From the IMG/VR virus record IMGVR_UViG_3300008111_000208, positions 1-26,393 of that record: a DNA stretch of 26,393 nucleotides. One strand, written 5' to 3'. The DNA comes from a virus. The notes beneath the pieces were generated by a model. It was not told the origin of the DNA. It worked only from the letters and a program-made list of their open reading frames with translations, and ran no database searches. Of this stretch, positions 1-6,739 are shown piece after piece (within the stretch, counting starts at the first letter, position 1; every line of letters begins with the position of its first letter). Both the position numbers and the translations under genes were made by a program.

Positions 1-252
1 TGGTATGGCTTTGGCAAGAAGCTGCAAGGCTGGAATATGACGGTTGCACCGTTCCATTACAGCGTGGCTGGCCACTTCCACACGCCAACTCGGATGTACC
101 TGAACGGAATTACGCACTGGAGCGGTGGGTCGACGGAAAGCTCGAACACCTACGCGCAGGAACAGCTTGCATCAGCTGGCGAGCCATGCCAGTGGTTGCT
201 CTTCCAGCACCCAGAAGGCGTGACGGCTGAGTATTTGATTCGGCTTACTTAG
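1..252 (+). CDS. Metallophosphoesterase-like protein, C-terminal part
   Basis: The reading frame is open from base 1, so the 5' end is outside the window and the ATG at 37 is internal. The visible 83 codons hold the motif GHFHTPT, the typical last metal-binding GHxH motif of calcineurin-like phosphoesterases. It is followed by a strand-rich tail (NGITHWSGGS, then LLFQHPEGVT) of the kind seen in phage phosphoesterases. Such enzymes hydrolyse phosphodiester or phosphomonoester bonds with two metals; the substrate here is unknown. The gene converges on the head operon, and its stop overlaps the end of the next gene by 8 nt. Confidence 0.7.
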   Translation, partial: WYGFGKKLQGWNMTVAPFHYSVAGHFHTPTRMYLNGITHWSGGSTESSNTYAQEQLASAGEPCQWLLFQHPEGVTAEYLIRLT

Positions 253-937
253 ACCTCTTGTTGATGCGGTAACGCCGCTGGCGCATGATTTTAAGGTATT
301 GGGACCGCGACATTGAAGCAAGTTTTTTGTAGCCGTAACCACGGCCGCTAGACATTTCAATTGGCGCGGTCCCAAATTTCTTTACTAGGCGCAAAACACC
401 CGTCACGCTGAGTTTAGTTTTTGTTGGCACATAGACGCCTTTTGTTGCGGCTGCGACCCGGATATTCGCCGCAATGATTGCTGCAATTGCTTGAGAAATG
501 TCATCGCCAATCCTGCCAAGCCTTCCGCGAAACTTTGCGACTGGAGCAGACAAGAAATCATCATTGACATATCCCACGTATGGCACCCCGTCCTCACGAA
601 CCGGGTCCGTTCCATAAGTGACGCCAACGTACGTGACGCCACCCTTGCCGGCAGGGGAAACCGAGAATACGCTTTGAGACGTTCTCCCTTTGTCAAATTC
701 TTCGTTAGAGTCTGGACTAGAAAGGCCCGCCTCAAGCGCGCCCGTATCAACCGGGGCAAGGGCTGAAGCATCTTGAGCCAACCCGCCCGCGCCATAGACG
801 GCATCCGTAGCAATACTTATTGCAGCAGCCTGGAATGCTGGATTCAGGTGCTCAGTGGACTCAACAAGAACCTTTTTAACGTTCCTGAGACTTTGCTCTG
901 CAGCTTTGATATTAAAGGTAACCTGACCCTTTGCCAT
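245..937 (-). CDS. HK97-gp10-like head-tail/tail completion protein
   Basis: A 230-aa protein, last gene of the head operon. The N-terminal helix-rich part is followed by APVDTGAL (around residue 61), the hallmark xPVDTGxL motif of the HK97 gp10 / minor tail family, which helps join the head to the tail tube. The C-terminus is very basic (RQRRYRINKRSK). The start ATG lies one base beyond the stop of the upstream head-closure gene, so the pair is probably translationally coupled. It is longer than the usual 110-170 aa of the family, with extra sequence in the middle and at the C-terminus. Family assignment rests on the motif and gene order. Confidence 0.65.
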   Translation of the reverse strand: MAKGQVTFNIKAAEQSLRNVKKVLVESTEHLNPAFQAAAISIATDAVYGAGGLAQDASALAPVDTGALEAGLSSPDSNEEFDKGRTSQSVFSVSPAGKGGVTYVGVTYGTDPVREDGVPYVGYVNDDFLSAPVAKFRGRLGRIGDDISQAIAAIIAANIRVAAATKGVYVPTKTKLSVTGVLRLVKKFGTAPIEMSSGRGYGYKKLASMSRSQYLKIMRQRRYRINKRSK

Positions 938-938
938 G

Positions 939-1262
939 CTATTCCGTAATTCTGGCTACAACAAGAAGGTGGTGGTTCAACGCCTCTTGTCCGGTTTCAA
1001 CAACGGCAAAGCTCTTTCCGTCAACGGTCAGGATGTCGTTGACTTGCGGCCGGTACTCGCCACGGGCAAACGGCAGCCAAAACTTGTATACGTCTTTTAC
1101 GGATCGGCCCGCAGGCCCAATGTTCTCCTGGTGGTACGCCTGCTGATAGTGCCCGTTCTTTGTCCAGACGGCAGCGTTGGTTACGATTGGGCTACCGATA
1201 GAGTCTTGGCCGGTAAGCCCTGGTCGAGTAAGGGAAATGATTTTATTGAAACCTGGAATCAT
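939..1262 (-). CDS. Head closure / head-tail joining protein
   Basis: A 107-aa small beta-rich protein located between the head-tail adaptor and the gp10-like gene, the position of the phage head-closure (SPP1 gp16 / HK97 head-tail joining) protein. The C-terminal half (PQVNDILTVDGKSFAVVET) fits the pattern of these proteins, in which a strand pair describes a position and a value. The ATG overlaps the TGA of the adaptor gene (ATGA), indicating translational coupling. The function is inferred mostly from position; no catalytic residue is expected. Confidence 0.55.
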   Translation of the reverse strand: MIPGFNKIISLTRPGLTGQDSIGSPIVTNAAVWTKNGHYQQAYHQENIGPAGRSVKDVYKFWLPFARGEYRPQVNDILTVDGKSFAVVETGQEALNHHLLVVARITE

Positions 1263-2191
1263 TTAATGACCGGCCTAATGTACTGATCAAGGAGCAGAGT
1301 TGCCGCAAGCGGGATCGCTGCGCTTGGGTCGCGCTTAGCCCTTGCGCCGCCCTGGCCAGCTTCGTTGCTGTAGATTTCCATCTCGCCAACGCGCAACCGG
1401 CTAATGGCCTGAAGGCCCTGCTTTGCCAGGCTATCCCGGGCCAAGAGCTCAACTGCAATAAGTGCTGTGGCGTCCTTGATGTCCTGGGGCGGCACGGATG
1501 CGCCGTGGGTGTAGGTGATTTCAACAACTGGCTCAATCATGCCAAGGGCGACAATCGCCGGGAACAAAGAGTACGTGACGTTGGCCAGAGAGGTAATCTC
1601 AACATAGCCGCGATCTGAGTTAATGAAGATATCGTTAACGGTAAAGGCGGCAGACTGCTGGGCGCTCACATAGACGCGAACGTTTTCGACTGAAATAATT
1701 GAACGATGGATTGGGTAAATCCGCCTTGTCCCCTGATTCCAGCGGTGCTTCTCTGTGGAACTTCGGTGGTCAAAGGTGTAGCCAACGTAGGAGTCCACTA
1801 GCGAGCTTGCAACCTTAACAATTTGACGGATCTTATTGTCGCTAATCTCGCTCCCGTCGGGATTTGTCAGGTCTCCTAGTTCGTACTCGCGGAACTCAGC
1901 AACCCCGATATAGCCAAAGTGCCGGCCTGGTGCGGGGGCAGAGTAGGAGCCATTAGCTCCAGTGCTGCTGTTGTTTAGGCGGTAAGAATACCAAGATACT
2001 GACGTTCCGTCGTTATCGGTGTACTCATACGTTCCAACATTGGCAACCAGCGTCTGGTAACCAATGGAGCTCCAGGTACCCGTTCTCGACGTAGCATCCG
2101 TTTCGCTATCGGCACGGCCAATTTCTACGCGGTTGTACGTCGAGATGTCGGATACAATATTAGGGACGCTTATGCTGACAAGACTTGCCAT
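1259..2191 (-). CDS. Head-tail adaptor with N-terminal Ig/FN3-like domain
   Basis: A 310-aa protein. Residues about 95-310 form an alpha-helical connector-like domain (KIRQIVKVASSLVDSYVGY, later a DATALIAVELLARDSL helix), resembling gp6/gp15-type head-tail connectors that sit under the portal. Residues about 15-85 are different: YNRVEIGRADS, then GTWSSIGY, then TYEYTDNDG and SWYSYRLNNSSTGA. This has the strand pattern of a fibronectin-III-like fold that could sit on the connector surface. The gene is the first of three tightly packed joining genes. The ribosome site upstream of the ATG is weak (GGCGG about 12 nt away), so the start is less sure than for its neighbours. Confidence 0.6.
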   Translation of the reverse strand: MASLVSISVPNIVSDISTYNRVEIGRADSETDATSRTGTWSSIGYQTLVANVGTYEYTDNDGTSVSWYSYRLNNSSTGANGSYSAPAPGRHFGYIGVAEFREYELGDLTNPDGSEISDNKIRQIVKVASSLVDSYVGYTFDHRSSTEKHRWNQGTRRIYPIHRSIISVENVRVYVSAQQSAAFTVNDIFINSDRGYVEITSLANVTYSLFPAIVALGMIEPVVEITYTHGASVPPQDIKDATALIAVELLARDSLAKQGLQAISRLRVGEMEIYSNEAGQGGARAKRDPSAAIPLAATLLLDQYIRPVIK

Positions 2192-2244
2192 GTTGTTGCA
2201 ATCCGCCTTTCATGTGGCGGCGGTACATATCGCCCCGCCTACGA

Positions 2245-2586
2245 TTACTTTCCAAGAGCCTTTACGTATTCAATCCACTCGACTGGCACGGCAGCGCGCG
2301 AAACGCCGTCCTGCTCAGTTGGGCGAACCCATCGTCCGTCTGGAAGGGTGAACGCGCCGGTTACCGGAACGACAATCTGCCAGATGCCAGGGGCAACTTC
2401 CCAACCGCTGCCAACTGCTGGCTTTTCGCCTGCTGGGGCGGCGGCAACTGGGGCTGCGGCAACAGCGGCCGCAACGACAGGGGCCTGAGCGACAGGGGTT
2501 TTTTCTGCTGGAGCTACGACAACCGGGGCAACAGCCTCGGGAGCCTTCTCCTCGGACTTTCCAAGAATGCTATTAAGGTCAACCAT
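2245..2586 (-). CDS. Ala/Pro/Val-rich small virion-associated protein, unknown
   Basis: A 113-aa protein not recognised. Residues about 15-58 are low complexity (A, P, V, with charged K/E at the start), followed by a compact C-terminal part with conserved-looking aromatic residues (GSGWEVAPGIWQIVVP, then DGRWVRP). An AAGGAG site lies 6 nt before the ATG. It sits between capsid and connector genes, so it may be a head decoration or minor structural protein with a flexible arm. That is inference from position only. Confidence 0.5.
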   Translation of the reverse strand: MVDLNSILGKSEEKAPEAVAPVVVAPAEKTPVAQAPVVAAAVAAAPVAAAPAGEKPAVGSGWEVAPGIWQIVVPVTGAFTLPDGRWVRPTEQDGVSRAAVPVEWIEYVKALGK

Positions 2587-2601
2587 GGTTTTCTCCTTTT
2601 A

Positions 2602-2832
2602 CTAGGCGCGCTTGCACCCGTGTCGCTCCGCCTCCGGAAGAAGCGCGAGCGGGATTTTGGCCCTTCCGTTCTTAAATTCAAGAACCGAATCGTCGGAAAG
2701 CATGATTTTGTTACCAAATTCCCAAGTAATATCTACCAGGTAAGAGGGGTTGTTGGCAATAGCAAAAGCAATTGCTTTCCTGGCCATCAATTCGTGGTGA
2801 GGGATTCTGCGGTTTTTTCGACGTTTTGCCAT
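2602..2832 (-). CDS. Small basic protein downstream of capsid gene
   Basis: A 76-aa protein beginning MAKRRKNRRIPHHELMARK. The open frame runs further upstream, but that would cross the capsid terminator and reach into the capsid gene. The ATG at 2832 has GGAG 8 nt before it, so this start is chosen. The N-terminus is strongly basic; a middle segment (NPSYLVDITWEFGNKIML) looks beta-stranded. It is the first gene after the capsid terminator, so it is expressed by read-through or a weak promoter not identified here. No family recognised. Confidence 0.55.
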   Translation of the reverse strand: MAKRRKNRRIPHHELMARKAIAFAIANNPSYLVDITWEFGNKIMLSDDSVLEFKNGRAKIPLALLPEAERHGCKRA

Positions 2833-2846
2833 AGTGTACTCCGAAA

Positions 2847-2880
2847 GAAAAGGGGGCGAGGTTTCCCCCGCCCCCTTTTC
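2847..2880 (-). terminator. Terminator after major capsid gene
   Basis: Perfect 12-bp inverted repeat (GAAAAGGGGGCG / CGCCCCCTTTTC) with a 10-nt loop. On the minus strand it ends in TTTTCTTTC. It lies 22 nt after the capsid stop codon. It probably lets the capsid message exceed the downstream connector messages. Confidence 0.8.
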
Positions 2881-2902
2881 ATTTACCCGAAGGTAGTCCC
2901 GA

Positions 2903-4138
2903 TTAGATCGAGACGCGAACCTTACCATTGAACTGCGGGGCCTTGCTGGCAAGACCGAACATGCAGTACATGATGTAAAGGCGCGAAAGCGAGCCGTTTA
3001 CACCAACTGGAATCTCGAGCGTGGTGATCGAATCCGAACCAAGGTACGGCATCGACCAGACCGACTCGTCCACGACATACATGTCGCGGTAGTCGACCGA
3101 GCTCAAGGTGTACGACCCGATGCTGTCGCCAGGGACGGAGAGGAGCGGAAGCTCCCCAGCGGCCGTGACAACTGAACCGAGCGTAAGGCCCATAACGTTA
3201 CCAGCCTGGGTAGGAGCGTTGTAACGAACAAGGTTCGTCACTTCGTTCACAAGACCGGCGTAGTCCGTAGGCGAGCACAGGATCGCGGAAGGATTGCCAC
3301 CAGCATTCAGGATGCTTGCGACGTTCTCGTTGATCGTCTTGAGGTAAGCGGCAGTTCCCTTGTTAGAGATCTGCGCCGTACCGGCTGCCGTTCCAAGGAG
3401 CTTGCGGAGACCATCGAACCCGTTCGCATCGTATGCGCCAAGCTCGGCGGTTGAAAGGCCGCCCGCGCCTGCGGTGACCGTTGCGTTACCCTGGAAGAGG
3501 GTCTTCTGAAGCTTGTGCGCAATGGCAGTGACGCCACCCTCAAGCTCGGTTGAAAGGCCCTGCTGCCCCGGGGCGCCGCCCTGGGTAATCGCAAACTGCG
3601 ACTTCAGGGTGATACCACGGCGGGTTGCCAGGACGGCCACGTTGGTCGTCTGGCGTGCGTAGGTGTTCGTGTCGTCCGTGACCGTGCCGGTCTCGGTCTG
3701 GAACACTGCATCGCCGTAAGCGGTCTGCTGGTTGAACGCGTGCACGAGGCCGTTTGCCGGCTCCTTGCGGATGCGCTCAAAGAACGGGAATCGCTTTACG
3801 AAGAGTGCGTAAAGAATTGGCTCAAGATCCTGGCGGATAAGGGCCGCGCCACCGCTCGCATCGAGCAGCTTGGCGATGTTCGGGTTCGCAACCGCAAGGC
3901 GGTTAAGAACGTCGGACGAAGCCTGCTTGCCCGACTCGCGGGTAGCCTGGATGTCAAGCGCTTCGCCAAGCTCGTTATTGCTCATCTTCGAGAACTTCTT
4001 GCGAAGTTCGCGCTGGGTAGCATACGCCTCGGCGACGTCAATGGACTCGTCGGCAACTCGGCCGACGAGGTGCGGGGCCGTGCCAAGGGTATCAAGACCC
4101 TTCTGCACTTCCTGTAGCTTCTCGTTGAGTTCGCTCAT
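2903..4138 (-). CDS. Major capsid protein, HK97 fold
   Basis: A 411-aa protein. Residues 1-100 are helical and charged (the delta-domain/scaffold-like arm usually removed by the protease). They are followed by a typical HK97-fold order: N-arm and E-loop (about 125-165), long spine helix region (AIAHKLQKTLFQGN), A-domain (NPSAILCSPTDYAGLVNEV) and a P-domain tail ending LASKAPQFNGKVRVSI. It assembles the icosahedral shell. Its ATG lies 3 nt after the protease stop, and the GAGGAG ribosome site is made of the last protease codons, so the two are coupled. A strong terminator follows. Assignment rests on size, context and fold-like pattern. Confidence 0.85.
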   Translation of the reverse strand: MSELNEKLQEVQKGLDTLGTAPHLVGRVADESIDVAEAYATQRELRKKFSKMSNNELGEALDIQATRESGKQASSDVLNRLAVANPNIAKLLDASGGAALIRQDLEPILYALFVKRFPFFERIRKEPANGLVHAFNQQTAYGDAVFQTETGTVTDDTNTYARQTTNVAVLATRRGITLKSQFAITQGGAPGQQGLSTELEGGVTAIAHKLQKTLFQGNATVTAGAGGLSTAELGAYDANGFDGLRKLLGTAAGTAQISNKGTAAYLKTINENVASILNAGGNPSAILCSPTDYAGLVNEVTNLVRYNAPTQAGNVMGLTLGSVVTAAGELPLLSVPGDSIGSYTLSSVDYRDMYVVDESVWSMPYLGSDSITTLEIPVGVNGSLSRLYIMYCMFGLASKAPQFNGKVRVSI

Positions 4139-4141
4139 GAT

Positions 4142-5875
4142 TTACTCCTCACTGTCCAGCATGCGCTGGATGATAGGCGAAAGCCAAGGGGCATTCGTCT
4201 TAGAATTGTTTGTAGCAACAGAATACGACTTGCGACCGGATGGAAGATCCATCAATCGCCCGACGACATCAAGTGCCTTAGCAAGTTCAGCCTCGACCGT
4301 GGCCTTCTGACTCAACAGTTCGGTCAGCTGAGCCTTGACGGCTGCGACCTCCTGCTGGGCGGCAAAGGCTGCATCCAGTGCAGACTTAGCGATAGCGGTC
4401 ACCTCATCAACAGCCGGGGCCTCAACAGCCGGGGCTTCGACAGCAACCTCCGCCTCTGGCTCCACAGGCGCCACAGCGGGCTCCTCTGCAACCTCAGGCG
4501 CAACTTCGGGCGTTGGCTCTGCAGCCTCTGCCACAGCCTCAGGCTCACCATCAGCGGCAAGCTCAGCGACCTTAGAAATGATTCGCGCGCGCTCATCGGC
4601 GCTGGCGCGAACAAGGACAGCCCCAAGATCCTGCAGGGCCTGGATGGACGGGTCAACGACCTCCTCAGCAGCAGGCTCTTCAGCGGCAGGTTCCTCAGCA
4701 GCAGGCTCGTCGGCGGCAGGCTCAACGGCCGGCTCCTCGACAGCTGGCTCCGCTACGGGCTCAGTATCAGACTTTGCAACAGCGGCTTCCGCCTCTGTGC
4801 CTTCGGCCCCTACGGCCTGATTATCTTCTGCGGGCTTTTTCGTCTCCTTGTCGTCGCTTTGCGTGACAGTGACGGTAACCCGCGTGGCCTTTTCAGTATC
4901 CACGGTAGTTTCTCCTTCAGTATCGCCCGCTTCTGGGGCCTCTGGCGTCTCAGTTGAATCCAACTCAGACAGTTCCTGGGCCAAAGAAGCAAAAGGCTGC
5001 GATGACCGCTGTACATCCACGTCTTGGCGATCTGCCAATCCAGGCTCAACAATTGACTTCAAAGAATCAATTTTGCGTAAAGTGGAGACTTTGTGCCCTA
5101 CTAGTGTATCAGTAGGTGCCCAATCCTCTGCGCCTTTTCGCCAAACGCGAATAAGGGCCGCTGGATCATCGGGGGTTCCGGTAATGGTAAATTCAGAATC
5201 CGGAACGTCAATTTTTCCATCGGTGACAATTCTGGTAATCTGGCCACGGGCCGTTCCGCCGCTAGAGCCCCAGGAAACAAAGTCTCCCTTGCTGACGCCA
5301 TTGGCCGCAGCCTTTTCTGAAATCTCAATTTCTCCAGACTTCTCAGCAGCTTTAAGGCTCTTAAGGGCGTTCTGCAAGTACGAGCGTTGGTTTGCTGGGA
5401 TGCCAACAACCGAAGCTTCCATCAGCTTGACAGAGTCGATAACGTAGGTATCTTCGCCAGTCCGGTCGTCTTTCTTTCTGGAGACTCGCTCAACACGCGC
5501 GCCAATAGAGAGGCCCAGCTTGACGCCGCGCTTGATGGCTTTAAAAGCGCGCATGGCCTCTGGGTTCTCGTCCTCTTTACACACCAGCACGTCAATGTCA
5601 AGGTCATAGACCTCAGAGCTGGTCTCGGCGTCAAAGCGCTTTACAACGCGGGCGTCCTTGACCGAACCAAAAAGGTCTTGCGGGACATTGTAATTGTGGT
5701 TAAGGAAAATAGTCATGTTTTGCTTGGCCGTATCGGCCATGGTCTTAATGGCGTTGAGGGTCATCTCATCGCCATGCAAATCACGAATTGTTGAAGAAGT
5801 CGTCCCGGTAACATATAGGTCGCCACCTGGCGCCTCATATGCTTTCAGGGCGTTTGTATAAACCTTGAAATCCAC
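4142..5875 (-). CDS. Prohead protease with Tudor-like insert and scaffold-like tail
   Basis: A 577-aa protein from the GTG at 5875, which has a textbook AGGGAGG 5 nt upstream. The frame extends to a TTG at 5929, but that TTG is part of a promoter -35 box. Residues 1-165 are a caudoviral prohead serine protease: His60 in FLNHN, Ser123 in LGLSIGA, and LMEASVVGIPAN at 151-162. Residues about 196-269 (KGDFVSWGSSGGTARG, then DDPAALIRV and PTDTLVGHK) match a small SH3/Tudor-like domain often found in actinophage proteases. Residues about 300-510 are acidic E/A/P repeats, then a coiled-coil-like helix, probably a built-in scaffold. It cleaves and guides capsid subunits during assembly. Confidence 0.85.
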   Translation of the reverse strand: MDFKVYTNALKAYEAPGGDLYVTGTTSSTIRDLHGDEMTLNAIKTMADTAKQNMTIFLNHNYNVPQDLFGSVKDARVVKRFDAETSSEVYDLDIDVLVCKEDENPEAMRAFKAIKRGVKLGLSIGARVERVSRKKDDRTGEDTYVIDSVKLMEASVVGIPANQRSYLQNALKSLKAAEKSGEIEISEKAAANGVSKGDFVSWGSSGGTARGQITRIVTDGKIDVPDSEFTITGTPDDPAALIRVWRKGAEDWAPTDTLVGHKVSTLRKIDSLKSIVEPGLADRQDVDVQRSSQPFASLAQELSELDSTETPEAPEAGDTEGETTVDTEKATRVTVTVTQSDDKETKKPAEDNQAVGAEGTEAEAAVAKSDTEPVAEPAVEEPAVEPAADEPAAEEPAAEEPAAEEVVDPSIQALQDLGAVLVRASADERARIISKVAELAADGEPEAVAEAAEPTPEVAPEVAEEPAVAPVEPEAEVAVEAPAVEAPAVDEVTAIAKSALDAAFAAQQEVAAVKAQLTELLSQKATVEAELAKALDVVGRLMDLPSGRKSYSVATNNSKTNAPWLSPIIQRMLDSEE

Positions 5876-5900
5876 GTTTACCTCCCTAGGGTACCGGGCC

Positions 5901-5929
5901 ATATTGATGGCACGAGATATTTGCGTCAA
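5901..5929 (-). promoter_or_regulatory. Promoter of head operon
   Basis: On the minus strand, TTGACG (5924-5929), a 17-nt gap and CAATAT (5901-5906). Transcription would begin near 5894, leaving a leader of about 18 nt that carries the AGGGAGG site of the protease. The -35 is perfect in the first five bases; the -10 is only 3 of 6. Confidence 0.55.
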
Positions 5930-6032
5930 TGAGATATTAATCTCTATGAACGATGTATTGGACCAAGACTACAACCCTGAGGCGATAGAATATTGTTACT
6001 TTTTACCAAACTAAGCTTCATGCGGACAATAC

Positions 6033-6090
6033 GTGGATATTCTACAACAGTATTTCACACACCAGTCATTAGCCTGTTGATAGTATCCAC
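6033..6090 (+). promoter_or_regulatory. Divergent control region: inverted repeat and -10 box
   Basis: An imperfect inverted repeat pairs GTGGATA...CAACAG (6033-6050) with CTGTTG...TATCCAC (6074-6090), arms of 7 and 6 bp separated by a small internal loop. TAGTAT (6081-6086) inside the right arm lies exactly 6 nt before the ATG at 6093, giving a probable leaderless start. A protein bound here could control the portal side and perhaps the head operon. There is no clear -35. The surrounding 5930-6032 stretch holds a small GAGAT/ATCTC hairpin and no supported gene. Confidence 0.5.
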
Positions 6091-6092
6091 TC

Positions 6093-6515
6093 ATGGATAT
6101 TGAGTTTGCACCCAGCCACCAGCCGCACGAAGACAGCCTACATTGTGTTTTGTGCGACGAGATACGAGAGCGCGGACGGGAAGTCCGCGAGCTGGCGTCT
6201 GCCTTAATTCGGCTACACAAGACAATTACCCCGGTTCTAGAGACGTACCAAAAGCTCAAGCGGTCCCACCCCCAATGCGCCTCTTGTGGGATCATGGCTG
6301 GCCCAATTGGCCAGCACCACGAAAACGAGCTAATCCCGGAGCCGATGGTGCCGCGCGCAAAAGGCCAGAAGCGGTACAACGTCTGCCGCTGGTGCTATGA
6401 TGGCCTAGCAAAAGCAAAGAAGAGCGTACCCCAGCAGCGAAAGCATCAGCTTGACATTGAGCAGGCTTTCAAAGAGCAAGACAAAATTGACGGCATTGAA
6501 GAGGAAGATATTTGA
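6093..6515 (+). CDS. Cys-rich zinc-binding-like protein upstream of portal
   Basis: A 140-aa protein not recognised. It has three CxxC pairs: C18/C21, C62/C65 and C98/C101, with a His pair at 75-76, so one or two zinc sites are likely. Residues 25-57 form a long charged helix (RERGREVRELASALIRLHK); the C-terminus is acidic. It is the first gene of the portal operon and starts without a Shine-Dalgarno site, 6 nt after a TAGTAT box. The position just before the portal is where a small terminase or DNA-binding head protein might sit, but the sequence does not show this. Confidence 0.6.
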   Translation: MDIEFAPSHQPHEDSLHCVLCDEIRERGREVRELASALIRLHKTITPVLETYQKLKRSHPQCASCGIMAGPIGQHHENELIPEPMVPRAKGQKRYNVCRWCYDGLAKAKKSVPQQRKHQLDIEQAFKEQDKIDGIEEEDI

Positions 6516-6739
6516 CGCCACCATCGATATACGATACTATCGAAGCTGATTTCTCCGACGGGCGGCAGGTCGTTCCATCCTGGTGGGGAAGGTATCTTGC
6601 GCCGTATACGGTAGGATACCGAGGTGGTAGACGGGTCCTCTCTTGCACAAAGATGGAGATGCAGGACATTATTAACCGGCGCATGACCGACGATATCTTC
6701 TGGTCAGCTGTCCGTCGTAGCAAACATGGAAGGACATAA
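6512..6739 (+). CDS. Small protein between Cys-rich protein and portal
   Basis: A 75-aa protein with a TTG start overlapping the previous TGA (TTGA). GAGGA lies about 7 nt upstream and there is no ATG before residue 48, so TTG is the best start. It is rich in W, Y and R in the first half (SWWGRYLAPYTVGYRGGRR), ends basic, and its stop overlaps the portal ATG (TAATG). Overlaps on both sides argue that it is a real, coupled gene. No family recognised. Confidence 0.55.
   Translation: MTPPSIYDTIEADFSDGRQVVPSWWGRYLAPYTVGYRGGRRVLSCTKMEMQDIINRRMTDDIFWSAVRRSKHGRT

Noticed and set aside
2185-2931. 248-codon plus-strand frame opposite the small head genes
   Set aside because: It lacks a ribosome site and is antisense to three coupled genes and the capsid terminator.
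5946-6014. 22-aa frame in the divergent control region
   Set aside because: No ribosome site and no -10 box at the leaderless distance. It overlaps the area upstream of the head operon promoter, so it is better seen as regulatory sequence.
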